A DNA stretch of 64,000 bases, taken from contig NC_087066.1 of NCBI RefSeq assembly GCF_963678635.1, positions 2,079,745 to 2,143,744 on the forward strand. The letters run 5' to 3'. The notes under the pieces were generated by a model. It worked only from the letters and a program-made list of their open reading frames with translations. It had not been told where the DNA came from and ran no database searches. Of the stretch, positions 54,919-64,000 are shown in pieces (the stretch's first letter is position 1; each line of letters begins with the position of its first letter). The translations under genes were made by a program, and so were the position numbers. Origin of the DNA: Symsagittifera roscoffensis. Its lineage: Eukaryota; Xenacoelomorpha; Acoela; Convolutidae.

Positions 54919-55209
54919 TCACTCCTGCGTTCTCAGGTCACACCTGGCCGCCAATCCATTCAGCACCGAATGAAACGTCTCTAATGTCTCCTCGTCACGT
55001 TCTTTTCTGAATAAAAATTGGTAGGTTTCGAACGTCTCATTCATTTTTGAAGAAGCTCTCGAACTCGTCCAGTACTCTCGAAAATCGAGTAGCTGCCCCA
55101 TATCCAGATGGAGTTTCCGATTATGGAGTTCGTCTTGGCCTCGCTTCCCCAGACAGAAATGAGTTAGAAATGAGTGATGGTTCCGCGTAATGCGTTTTTT
55201 CCTGTCCAC
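54919..55209 (-). pseudogene. gag: Gag helical domain of copy B
   Basis: The 96-codon frame contains TYQFLFRKERDEETLETFHS and LNGLAARCDLRTQE. This follows the F-x-x-R-x-Q...E-x-x-x-x-F...L-x-x-L-A-x-x-C pattern of the Ty3/gypsy capsid domain. The upstream part reads in the same sense to ~55400. Confidence 0.7.
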
Positions 55210-55439
55210 TGCCGCCGGCAGTGCCCCTATTTAAGCATTCGCCAACGCCCGAGCAAAATAAAACGCCGTTGGATTGAAAGCGTGTTTCGCTATTACCCCC
55301 AGGTAAAACTAGTGATCCAGGGCTTCCATATACGGGTGCCTCTGTGCCTTTACTCGGCCAAAATGCCGTAATTCCGATGAGTTAATCCCCGTCCCCGCGT
55401 CGTATCATGCTTGCAGTGCCATGAGAAAAACGCGAGTTC

Positions 55440-55625
55440 GATACTATAATTCTGAATCAGTAATCCCCAATTTCACACTAGATTAATAACAACTTCGACT
55501 GTTTTAGATACCACACACACATCATCATCAGCTGACAGGCAATGAATCAAATTACTCCGGAATCACAGACAGCACCAATGACGCCAATAAACAAATTCAA
55601 AAAAACACAACTTAACTCAAACTTT
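55440..55625 (-). repeat. Probable 5' LTR of copy B
   Basis: This has partial alignment to the LTR-like sequences of copy A. The outer edge is not defined. Confidence 0.4.
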
Positions 55626-55988
55626 TCATCCTATGAAATGTGTATATACGACAGAGTGAAATAGTTTTTCTAAAAAACTGGAGTAAAATGACAATTCCGA
55701 AAATAAGCCTAGTACTGTACTTTTTGGCGTTTTTAGTTGTGTTTTAGTCAGTAGCAGTTATTTTGGGAGGGGTACACCTACACTCAGGAATATATCCCAC
55801 CAATCCCCACCAAACCCCCCCCCCCCGACGACCATCGAAACGTTCTGCTCTTTACTATTACTTACACATGAAAAACATGAAACTACCTCAATTCAACTTA
55901 TTTTTATCATCCCACATGCAAACTAATTAAAATTCACTATTTTGATTTAGCAAGCAAGTCATTTGGTTGGTTTGGGTTTTGATTGTGT

Positions 55989-56387
55989 TCACTTGAAACC
56001 ATCTTTCCACACAATATACTCACACACCACGTTCAAGTCTAATTTATCCTGCTTACACGTGGTGTCTTTCGCTCTTAACCCCCCACCCTCACTTTGCTTC
56101 TTCTTCTTCTTATCACCATCATCTCCCCTCTTTCCTTTGTCTTTTTGGCCGTCTCCTTTATGCGCATCGTCTTTCGCCAGCACTACACAACTCTCCGACC
56201 CTCCTTTGTCGTCCGGCTGTCCTGCCGCCCACAAGTCAACGCTCATTTTTTTCCCGTTCCGGTGACTTCCGAAGTTTCCTTTCATGTTCTCTGAACGCTC
56301 TTCACGTCCAAACCATTTGCTCACCTTATAACAAAACACTCTATTTTTCTTGAGCTTGGAGCCTAAAACCTTTTGTAACCAAATCAA
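55989..56387 (-). CDS. Terminal exon of a C-type lectin-like domain protein
   Basis: The minus frame carries the second half of a C-type lectin domain in order. It reads RNGKKMSVDLWAAGQPDD, with a Gln-Pro-Asp motif (residues 57-59) associated in the family with Ca2+-dependent, galactose-type sugar binding. It then reads ESCVVL (Cys 67), KDTTC (Asp 108, Cys 111) and NVVCEY (Cys 122, Glu 123). The D-x-x-C and C-x8-VVCE spacing is canonical. About 33 residues rich in Lys, Asp and Gly are inserted between the E-x-C-V block and the D-x-x-C block, which is unusual. The exon start is uncertain: an acceptor-like TTTTAG ends at 56363, and a donor-like AAG/GTGAGC lies inside. Upstream exons with the first half of the domain were not found. 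The protein is probably secreted. This is the best host-gene candidate in the window. Confidence 0.65.
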   Translation of the reverse strand: MIWLQKVLGSKLKKNRVFCYKVSKWFGREERSENMKGNFGSHRNGKKMSVDLWAAGQPDDKGGSESCVVLAKDDAHKGDGQKDKGKRGDDGDKKKKKQSEGGGLRAKDTTCKQDKLDLNVVCEYIVWKDGFK

Positions 56388-56399
56388 AACAAGTAATTG

Positions 56400-58150
56400 A
56401 AGTATTTATTACATACTATTAAACTATCTGATATTTAGATCATCAAGGCTTCCCTTCGAACTATGAAAAACTGACTTTAAATTCAAAACGCATCCATTAC
56501 AAGAAGTAGTAAGATACAAAAAAATTCAATTCTTTCTCCTTACTTTCCAAACAACCCAGGTTTAACAATTTTTTTTTTCACAAAGCTCATGATTTGAATT
56601 AGGCTAAACAGTTAGGAACTTCAGTTATTCACCCTTGAACCCACACCACGTAACTGACCCAGGCCTGTAACAACTTTTAAAACAACTAAGCTCTATCATC
56701 AAATAACTTAAAAAAGTATCAAAATTCTTAAAACTGAGTACATGATATGAAAATCAGTCACTAAAACCGAACATCATACTTAAGATACAATAATTGAAAA
56801 TGCTACAGCACAAGTTACACATTTACAAAACTATGGAAAAATCCAATTATATCTCCACCCGAACAACAATATGGAACAAAGAAAGTTTTCAATCAAACCG
56901 TTTATAGAAAAAGTTTATGATACAGATATTTAACCTAATACAAAAAGCAGATCATTGGTCACTAATTATATACCAACGATTGATATATTAAATAATAAAT
57001 TGCAAACCAAAGATAAATATACGCGAAAAAATAATACATCAGATTTAAAGACCTTAATTAAACAAACAATCCTCATTTTTTCTATCATAACTAAGTTATA
57101 AACAAAGAAATCAACTAAAACCATTGAGAGGTTATGCATATAATTTCCCCGCTGCTCAACTCAATCAATACAACAATAATCAAAACACGCAGAAGTAACA
57201 AAAACCTGACATTGATTTTAGACTAATCCGTAAACCTTTTCGATTATTAAAGAGGCAAAAGATCAAAATACAGGTAATGCGAAATACACACACACACCCA
57301 ATACACATACAACAAATAAAAATTCACTTATTGCTCTTAAGATTTTGGGAAACAAGCGCAACTATTTGAAACTATTACACATTGGTTTACCTTTTATACT
57401 CAAAACGAAATAACTTTCCTTGAGATTCGTCAAGAACCAAATTTAAAACGCGACTGATTCAGAAAAGCATCATGTTAAATCTATATTCCCGATTTCAAAA
57501 AACACAACATAAAAACAAAACTTTTAAAATAAGTTTTCCAAAATTCTCAAATAAACCGAGATTAATTTGAACAACTAGCAAACTTACCACCAAAATTCCC
57601 CAATGTCAATGCCACTTCAAATTTGATGTTGGAAAATTTTTTTTACTCTTACATATTCCGCTTAAAGCAGACGCAGTATTTAAAAATCGCGCAATTAAAG
57701 TACCCATATATATACAAGATAATCTAAATAGCCTTATAGAAATAATTGATATTTGAAAATATATCTCACCAGTTAAAACAAAACAGCAACCAAAGTGAAA
57801 CATAGTTACAAACGCAGTCGTCTTCTTAGTAAAACGGGAACCTTCAAAAAAAGTACTTGACGCTGGTTATTTAATTACCTTTTTGGATGGACCAAAATGC
57901 AATGGGCCAACGCAACCGAGACAAGTAATAATCACAAAACTTAGCGGACAATACAATTTAATAACTGATTTGGACAGCTCAAATGATGAAATTCCTTTAA
58001 ATAAACAAGCTGATCGTTTAACACAGTTTGTTATCGGAAAACAACAAAACAAAAGTTTTTGAAGTTCCAGTAGCTTTTTCTTCATTTTTGAGAAAAAATT
58101 TTTGACCATTTTCTAAAGCAAAAATGTTATCACATAACAGGAAGATGCTT
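56400..58150. other. AT-rich stretch, probably intronic or intergenic
   Basis: No convincing exon is seen. If the lectin gene extends rightward on the minus strand, its introns lie here. Isolated donor-like sites (for example GGTG/GTAAGT near 57590) and a CA-rich microsatellite (57287-57310) are present. Confidence 0.4.
57879..58109 (-). CDS. Possible first exon with a hydrophobic leader
   Basis: An ATG-started minus frame contains the hydrophobic stretch LYCPLSFVIITCLGCVGPLH. It ends at a good donor consensus (AAAAAG/GTAATT at 57879/57878). It could be the signal-peptide exon of the lectin-like gene whose last exon is at 55989-56387. However, ~45 residues precede the hydrophobic segment and the middle exons are missing, so this is speculative. 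Confidence 0.2.
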
Positions 58151-58197
58151 TTATGCAGTTTCACTCAAAAGCAGGAAAGTTTACAGTTTTCTACCCA

Positions 58198-58259
58198 GTA
58201 ACATGAAGTGATAGTTTGGCGTAAACTATCTGATACGCCAAACTATCACTTCATGTTAC
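58198..58259. repeat. Perfect hairpin, 26-bp arms and 10-base loop
   Basis: The left arm 58198-58223 (beginning GTAACATGAAGTGATAG) is exactly complementary to the right arm 58234-58259. The loop is AACTATCTGA. No coding sequence or target duplication is evident. Confidence 0.95.
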
Positions 58260-59181
58260 ATGTTTAATAACTGATAGTTTTTGATCACTGTTCTTATAGT
58301 TAAAAAAATGTGTTTCGAAATAATTTTTTTAACAACACCTTATGGTTTAAAAAAACGAAATTAAATCAATCAATTACTCAGTCACTTTTATTTACTTTTT
58401 TGAAAGCCTGGCAAGTATCATAAAGAAATTCCGAAAGAGTCGAATGCTAAATCTAATCACTCCATGTTTCATGACAAAAAACTATTTTTATAATATCAGC
58501 AACACTTTACGCTGCAAAGATTGATTAAAATTTTGGGTGAAACGAAAAGTTATTGCACGTAGAAAAGTAGAAAGACTTCATTCGAGAATAAAAAAAATCT
58601 GATGTCATAAAGCCTCAACAAAAATGGCTATGTTCAGTAGAACTTTGCTTATGATTTATGGTTATGGTGCTGTGACTCCCATATGTTGCAGAGTCACAAT
58701 ATTTTATCCCCATTATATAGGTTTTTTCTATTTGGTATGTGCTATTGGAAAATAATTAAAATCGATACGGAAAAACATTAATTACCCAACTAATTGATCA
58801 GTTTGTTTGCAGACCTCTTTGTGTTATACTTTGTTCTATAAATAAGCCAAGAAATTACATGAATATGATTTTTTCAAGTATCCGTATTAAAGAATGTGAT
58901 TGAATATATGTTATTTTTCATGTCCATTTGTTTGCATGTATATATATATATATATCTATATATATATATTTACTTGTATGTTCGTTTGTATTATGCATAT
59001 AAGAAGCGTACTTGTATCTAATTGGTGTAGGTTTGCCTGTTGAAATGAACAAGGATCCTACGTGTTTGATGTATGTACGCCTGAACGCCTGTATATATAT
59101 ATATTTCATTCATACATTAGTGTGTGTTCGACTTATGTAATTTCTGTAGACGGTTACCTGTAATTATGCGGTGCGTATTCA
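58260..59181. other. AT-rich stretch with TA microsatellites, no gene seen
   Basis: The TA-rich tracts at ~58938-58970 and 59091-59105 account for the only minus frame here, which is low-complexity. Nothing else is supported. Confidence 0.5.
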
Positions 59182-59204
59182 NNNNNNNNNNNNNNNNNNN
59201 NNNN
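59182..59204. other. Assembly gap (23 N)
   Basis: A run of unspecified bases. The 25 bp directly before it match, in reverse complement, the 25 bp directly before the gap at 37713. Confidence 1.
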
Positions 59205-59663
59205 CATATGCTCGCTAATCTCCAAACGAAAATAATTGAATCCAAATTCGTAAATTAATAAGAGATATTTATCGGTAAATAACTCAAGCAATAGATAAAT
59301 TTCGGTATTTTTCTATTGATCAGGACATCATACAACATTTTTAGCATCTGTCAGTTTTTGGTACAAATCGGCGCAAGCTAGCCACAAGAACCGGTCGGTA
59401 ATGTCCTTGAGACAAATTGCTCTTTTTGGCGGTCAACCTTAATCAAGGCTGAACCGAATTAGAACCAAAAAACAGTTAAAATAGGAAGTAACCCCCGTTT
59501 TTAGTATATTAATACATGGGCAGGTGGGGGACTCGAACCTACGTCAACTGTTATTTCACACATATAATCGGCGTTAGCTTACTTTGCCTTAGTCCGCTTG
59601 GCCAACTGTGCTTATTTTATATGCATCTATACTCTTGTTTTATTCTACATTTGCATTGCAACA
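59205..59663 (-). repeat. 3' LTR region of the BEL/Pao element (lower edge unknown)
   Basis: Directly after the purine tract the minus strand begins TGTTGCAATGCAAATGTAGA, a TG start as expected for an LTR. It contains AATAAA overlapping the polyprotein stop codon (~59637-59642) and TATAAAA (59615-59621). A tRNA-like sequence follows. Where the LTR ends between here and the gap cannot be told. Confidence 0.65.
59518..59611 (-). tRNA. tRNA-like sequence (Leu/Ser type, probably a pseudogene)
   Basis: The minus strand reads GCACAGT followed by an A box (TGGCCAAGCGG), a D-arm ending AAGGC, and a long middle section. A perfect B box (GGTTCGAGTCC) follows, ending CCTGCCCA. The A-to-B distance and ~94-base length fit a long-variable-arm tRNA or an intron-containing one. 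However, the acceptor has several mismatches and no good anticodon stem can be drawn. It lies in the presumed U3 region of the BEL LTR. It is probably a decayed tRNA or the head of a tRNA-derived SINE. Confidence 0.4.
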
Positions 59664-62600
59664 TCCTCCCCCCCCCCCTGAAGAAGGAAGAACCGGAGCG
59701 AGCTTAACGGTCGGCCGCGTGACTTCACGGGTTGCGGTCCTGACAAGGGCGGATCGGGCGCAACCGTCCTGGCCGTAGTTTAGCTTGACGATTCGGGCGA
59801 GAGGGTAGTACCCACGCGGACTATCGGGCTCAATCACCCACACGAGATCGCCTGTTTTAAGAGTGAAGTCAGAATGAGTGTGCCACTTGACACGTTTATT
59901 TAGCGAGGGAACATATTCTCGAAGCCAACGAGACCAAATCGCGTTAGCATATGACTGCGCTCGCACGTACCTTTTCTTGTGATCGAAGTGCTCCCCGGGT
60001 AAAAGCGAAGGAAAGCTTGTGGCATGTTGTCCAAGCAAAAAATGGTTTGGGGTTAACGCTTCTAACTCACGTGGATCGGTACTAACGGGAGTGATTGGCC
60101 CCGAATTCAAAGCCTGTTCAACTAAGCAGAGTGTTGTTCCTAACACCTCTTCAGTGACTCGCCTACTGCCTAGGATATCGTACAGCACGCGCTTCACGCT
60201 TCGGACGAGGCGTTCCCAGGAGCCGCCATGATGGGGTGCGCCTGGCGGGTTAAATTTCCACGTAACACCTTTATGTGCAAAAATGGTCGGAGCCATGCCA
60301 TTCCAGCTCTTGATGCAGGCAAGTAATTCCTTTTCCGCACCAACGAAGTTCGTGCCATTATCCGACCAGATTGTGCTTGGCGTACCACGGCGCGCAACGA
60401 ACCGTTCAATGCCCATGACACACGAACTGGTGTCCAGAGATGGTACAATCTCAAGGTGTACAGCCCTGGTGGTGAGGCAAGTAAAAAGGAATCCCCATCT
60501 TTTTTCCGTGCTTCTGCGAACCGGAACGTAAAGCGGTCCAAAGTAATCCACACCCGTATGATTGAAGGGTGGTTGCTTATATCCGAGACGTTCGACAGGT
60601 AAATCGGACATAATTGGCTGGATGGTGCTTGCTTTGCGTTTACGGCATGTCACACATTGATTTTCGATAGACCGAAGTAGTCGACGCAACCCAAGTATTG
60701 CATATTTCATATTTAAAACGGAGCGCATGTAATCTAATCCTTGATGAAAATGCTTATGGTGGAGGCTGTGGGCCAACAAACGAACTAAGGTATGTCGGGC
60801 GTCGAGTATTATTGGGTGCTTAGTATCAAACTCGGTATCCACTAAGCGCACAATCCGTCCGGTGGAACGAATGATTCCAGCGGGACCGATAAATGGCGAG
60901 TATGTGGCAATTTTACTACTATTCTTAATAGGTTTGCCAGCGGTGAGTGTTTTTAACTCAACGGGAAAGGATTCCATCTGAGCAAGATGAATCAGTTTGC
61001 TTTCTGCAATATCAAGTTCAGTAGGGTCGGTGATTCGTAAGTCTTTACCACGAAAATGCTTATGTGAAGGCAACACCCTCAACATAAAAGCGACTACTCG
61101 TTTATATCTTGTAAAGGAACTGAACCTTTCCCAATTGAACCCGTGTTCGGGATGTTTGATTGATGTGACATCGTTGACGAAGGAAGATGATGTCTCCAAG
61201 CAATTATCAACATCACAAGAAGGACCCTTCAAACGAATTTTATTGATTACACGTTCGTCGGGTATAAACGGCCAATCAGTAGTCCTGAGAATGCTCGGAC
61301 CAATAACCCAGCTGCTATCCTTGAGGGCTTCCGAAGAAATCCCCCGCGTACCGGTATCAGCTGGATTATCGCCGCTCAGAACATGGTGCCACTCATCAAT
61401 AGTGGTCGACTCGAGGATTTCGCCGACACGATTAGCGACGAATACAGGTAATTTTTCAGTGGAGTTTAGCCACTGCAAAACTGTTGTACTATCTGTCCAC
61501 ATAAAGACATGATTAATAGAGACGGTAAGGGCGGTCAGTATATCATCTTTTAGTCGTGTGGCGAGCAGAGCAGCTTGAAGCTCTAGCTTCGGTATAGATA
61601 GCGCTTTCATGGGCGCAACGCGAGCTTTACCAAAGATGAAGGATATTTGAGTTTTATGCGAGCTCGCGAGTCGCGCACGCAAAAATCCAACAGCACAGAA
61701 AACGTCCTGCGAGCTATCACCGAACATGTGGAGCTCAATTTGATCAACAAGCTCTGTGAAGTAACAACGGGGAATAGTCAATTGCCCTAAGAGAGGGAGA
61801 CCGGAGTGCCACTCGAGAAACTTATCTCTTATGTCTTCTGGCAATTCGTCGTCCCAACTTTGACCACTGATTTTCCAAATATCTTTCAGTAAAAGACGGG
61901 CCCTAACTGTGTATGGAGCTACTAACCCAACAGGGTCAAACACAGAAGAGACGAAACTCAAGACGGTTCGTTGAGTTATTGCTTTATCGAGAGGACGATC
62001 CACGCCTCTGCTAACAACCAATGTGTCTTTCACATGGTCCCACTTAAGACCTAAGACGTGTGATGATTGTTCGGCACCGTTACAAATTTCCTTGATGGGT
62101 GAAAGCGAGGTTTCGGATTCCTCGGGGTTCATTGCTGAAGTGATTTCATCAGCATTACTGACAAATTTAGTCAAATTAAATCCTCCTAATTTTAGTAAGG
62201 AAACCAAATCGCGACTAGTTTTAATTGCTTGGGTAACGTTTTCGAATGAATCCAAGTAATCGTCCATGTAAAATTTTTCATTTACGACTGAGGCGGCCTC
62301 AGGGTATGTGGACATATTATCAGTTGCTGTTTTTCGCAACGCGAAATTGGCGCACGTAGGCGAATCACGTGCGCCGAATATATGGCGAGTGTACTGATGA
62401 ACTACCACATCGGAAGTGGTATCCTCCCGCCACAAAAAACGGAGCGAAATTTGATCGCGGGCAAGGACTCCTACCTGGAGGAACATACCCTCTATATCCG
62501 CGGAGACGGCGTACTTATGTTGACGGAATCGCAAAAGCACCAAAATTAAATTTTGGAGTAGGTCAGGACCCACCAATAAGGACTTATTTAAGGATGTGCC

Positions 62601-64000
62601 GTGAAACTTAGAAGCCCCATTAAGGACTCGGCGCACCTTACCCGGCTTATTCGGATTTACGACGGGATGGTGCGGAAGATACCACTCGCGATCGGAACGC
62701 TTACGTGGATCATGCGGTTCGACGGTAACGACAAAGCCTTTCCTAATGTCCTCTCTAATTGTTTCTGCGTATCTTTCGCGCAGCTCAGGGTCTTTACTTA
62801 ACCTTCTCTCCAATGATTTAAATTGGGCGAGTGACGAGTAATAATTGTTTGGTAGACTGACATTACTATCAATCCAAAGCATAGGCACAATGTATCTTTC
62901 GCCATTGTGAACGGTCTCAGAATTGAGGATGGATAAAGCATGTTTATCCGCGGCGGAACGGGCATCGACTTGTTTGAAAGCACCATACGATTCCAACTCG
63001 TACCAGGATTTTATCTGGTCGGTCAGAGAAGAATCTTCAACAACACACTTGAAACACGAAGAAGTAGAATTACCTGACGGCGGCAACGGACCACTTAAGA
63101 CCCAACCTATCGGTAGGCGAACGGAACACGGTGAGTTTTTATCATCTCCCAAGATGAACTCAATGGGTCTAACGGCGTGGTAGTAGTCTTGTCCGATAAT
63201 AACTTCAACGTCCTCATAAGTATATTGAATGGGCTTAATAGGTGCTAATTGTGGATATTTATTCTGCAATTCAGCAATATTGATTAATTCGGAACCAATC
63301 CGAATATTGTCTTTAACATATGCACAGAGAGAAAATACGAAATCACTATTATTCGGCTCGGAGGAAACTGTAAACTTGACCCTCTGAGTCTCAACAACGG
63401 TGGTCGAATTGAAACCACTAATTGACAAGTTAACGGGCTCCCCTACTAAGCCGAGACGGTTTACGAGTGACGAAGACACCCAGGAGTGAGTCGATGCACT
63501 ATCACAAAGAACCAACGTCAGGAGACTGGTTACATCCGAGGATACACCAAGTGTTGCAATTGGCAACAACCCTTTAGAAGACTCAATGTCATGTACATCA
63601 CTAACAGCGGCATGGGTGGAAGTGTTTGTATTCTCCTTGGATTTGTTTGTTCCAGCCTTATTCGAATCATTTGAATTTTCCTTCCGAGGAAATATTCTTT
63701 CGGCTCCATGGAGCAAGACATTATGTGTGCTATCACACTCTGGCTTTGGGCACTTTTTTGCTCTAGAACATTGCCGGAAACTATGATTGCCATTGAGACA
63801 AGCGAAGCAAAGTTTCTGTTCAGCTACGTATTTTGCTCGCTGAGTAGCTTTCTTTTCCTTAAAAACAGCACAATTCCACAATGCATGACTACCCTTACAC
63901 AAAACGCACGGCGGAAACTTAGACTTATCCTGAGCCTTACTAGTTACCTGGCTATTGGCTGCAAAAACTTTGGTTGTTTTTGGTTTAACCGGTTCTTCGT
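59640..64000 (-). CDS. pol: BEL/Pao Gag-Pol polyprotein, partial (5' end outside the window)
   Basis: The frame is open from the window edge (64000) to a TAA at 59640. The start at the Leu codon 63902 is not real, since the sequence upstream reads without a stop. Counting from 63902: zinc knuckle VLCKGSHALWNC at the start and further Cys/His pairs to ~60; protease LCDSASTHSW (Asp 134); RT with SADIEGMF (Asp 469) and FYMDDYL (545-548); RNase H with D729, E774, D804 and D849; integrase with His 1049/1053 and CVTC (1083-1086), D1119 (VDYFGP), D1181 (WSDNGTNF) and E1230 (GGSWERL). A C-terminal domain follows (DLVWVIEPDSPRGYYPLARI). This is the full Pao order. The protease has D-S-A-S where D-x-G-S is usual. 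The last codons lie in the purine tract and LTR. Confidence 0.96.
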   Translation of the reverse strand, partial: EEPVKPKTTKVFAANSQVTSKAQDKSKFPPCVLCKGSHALWNCAVFKEKKATQRAKYVAEQKLCFACLNGNHSFRQCSRAKKCPKPECDSTHNVLLHGAERIFPRKENSNDSNKAGTNKSKENTNTSTHAAVSDVHDIESSKGLLPIATLGVSSDVTSLLTLVLCDSASTHSWVSSSLVNRLGLVGEPVNLSISGFNSTTVVETQRVKFTVSSEPNNSDFVFSLCAYVKDNIRIGSELINIAELQNKYPQLAPIKPIQYTYEDVEVIIGQDYYHAVRPIEFILGDDKNSPCSVRLPIGWVLSGPLPPSGNSTSSCFKCVVEDSSLTDQIKSWYELESYGAFKQVDARSAADKHALSILNSETVHNGERYIVPMLWIDSNVSLPNNYYSSLAQFKSLERRLSKDPELRERYAETIREDIRKGFVVTVEPHDPRKRSDREWYLPHHPVVNPNKPGKVRRVLNGASKFHGTSLNKSLLVGPDLLQNLILVLLRFRQHKYAVSADIEGMFLQVGVLARDQISLRFLWREDTTSDVVVHQYTRHIFGARDSPTCANFALRKTATDNMSTYPEAASVVNEKFYMDDYLDSFENVTQAIKTSRDLVSLLKLGGFNLTKFVSNADEITSAMNPEESETSLSPIKEICNGAEQSSHVLGLKWDHVKDTLVVSRGVDRPLDKAITQRTVLSFVSSVFDPVGLVAPYTVRARLLLKDIWKISGQSWDDELPEDIRDKFLEWHSGLPLLGQLTIPRCYFTELVDQIELHMFGDSSQDVFCAVGFLRARLASSHKTQISFIFGKARVAPMKALSIPKLELQAALLATRLKDDILTALTVSINHVFMWTDSTTVLQWLNSTEKLPVFVANRVGEILESTTIDEWHHVLSGDNPADTGTRGISSEALKDSSWVIGPSILRTTDWPFIPDERVINKIRLKGPSCDVDNCLETSSSFVNDVTSIKHPEHGFNWERFSSFTRYKRVVAFMLRVLPSHKHFRGKDLRITDPTELDIAESKLIHLAQMESFPVELKTLTAGKPIKNSSKIATYSPFIGPAGIIRSTGRIVRLVDTEFDTKHPIILDARHTLVRLLAHSLHHKHFHQGLDYMRSVLNMKYAILGLRRLLRSIENQCVTCRKRKASTIQPIMSDLPVERLGYKQPPFNHTGVDYFGPLYVPVRRSTEKRWGFLFTCLTTRAVHLEIVPSLDTSSCVMGIERFVARRGTPSTIWSDNGTNFVGAEKELLACIKSWNGMAPTIFAHKGVTWKFNPPGAPHHGGSWERLVRSVKRVLYDILGSRRVTEEVLGTTLCLVEQALNSGPITPVSTDPRELEALTPNHFLLGQHATSFPSLLPGEHFDHKKRYVRAQSYANAIWSRWLREYVPSLNKRVKWHTHSDFTLKTGDLVWVIEPDSPRGYYPLARIVKLNYGQDGCARSALVRTATREVTRPTVKLAPVLPSSGGGGGCCNANVE
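59664..59678 (-). promoter_or_regulatory. Polypurine tract of the BEL/Pao element
   Basis: Eleven G followed by AGGA on the minus strand sit immediately before the TG of the LTR. They are translated as the Gly run near the polyprotein C-terminus. Confidence 0.85.

Larger units (their letters stand above)
52436..55625 (-). mobile_element. Decayed Ty3/gypsy element, copy B (5' part)
   Basis: From right to left: LTR-like sequence at ~55440-55625 (shares CGCCAATAAACAAATTC-type blocks with copy A LTRs), gag, zinc-knuckle region, RT, RNase H and the linker at 52999-52436. The element then passes into the 955-bp array. No 3' half or 3' LTR is found, so the array replaces it. It is the same family as copy A. 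Confidence 0.75.
59205..64000 (-). mobile_element. BEL/Pao LTR retrotransposon, 3' part (5' end beyond the window)
   Basis: A long Pao-type polyprotein frame, a polypurine tract and the first bases of the 3' LTR are seen on the minus strand. The lower edge of the LTR is not identified, because its partner lies outside the window. The left coordinate is simply the gap edge. The polyprotein frame has no stop within the window, so this copy may be young. Confidence 0.85.

Noticed and set aside
58918-59109. Minus-strand frame with repeated Tyr-Ile
   Set aside because: It translates the TA microsatellite.

Overview
The window looks like a scaffold from a repeat-rich, AT-rich animal genome, probably an invertebrate. 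Nematode-like splice-acceptor sequences are a weak hint, and I cannot place the species. There are no bacterial features. The contents are metazoan-type: Ty3/gypsy and BEL/Pao LTR retroelements, a non-LTR remnant, a Tc1/mariner-type MITE, a pol III tRNA-Arg gene, a C-type lectin exon, large tandem and inverted repeats, and two assembly gaps (N runs).

Layout. 1-1200: AT-rich, no gene. About 1200-9200: tandem array of ~2.1-2.7 kb units with no convincing gene. 9214-9574: one possible orphan exon. 9640-11960: left arm of a large, diverged inverted repeat whose partner is at ~33.1-37.3 kb. 12362-32753: a ~20.4 kb LTR retroelement on the minus strand, much richer in G+C than its flanks. It has ~500 bp LTRs about 95% identical by eye and a candidate 4-bp target duplication, and it sits next to a coding-like segment of the repeat. 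33-37.7 kb: right inverted-repeat arm with an internal tandem copy. 37.7-38.7 kb: gap and a short-period minisatellite. 38848-38920: tRNA-Arg(UCG). 39-42.3 kb: palindromes, MITEs and a LINE RT remnant. 42.4-47.9 kb and 52.4-55.6 kb: two decayed copies of one conventional Ty3/gypsy family, separated by a four-unit array of a ~955-bp integrase-region segment. 55989-56387: terminal exon of a C-type lectin-domain protein. 56.4-59.2 kb: AT-rich, with a perfect 26-bp-arm hairpin. About 59.2-64 kb: 3' part of a BEL/Pao element, whose polyprotein is open to the window edge.

The main item is the giant minus-strand element. Read from high to low coordinates it has: 5' LTR, a 2.5-kb leader with two minisatellites, gag with zinc knuckles, aspartic protease, RT and RNase H, integrase, and then almost 10 kb of further coding sequence before the polypurine tract and 3' LTR. 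This post-integrase part holds an SGNH/GDSL-type hydrolase domain with all four signature blocks (Ser, Gly, Asn and Asp-x-x-His). A second, related-looking module follows directly but lacks an evident nucleophile motif. Several large reading frames that I do not recognise come next. The copy is decayed: there are many in-frame stops and some frameshifts, but one reading frame is kept for over 3.5 kb. The arrangement suggests a retroelement that carries an esterase-like module where env would normally be.
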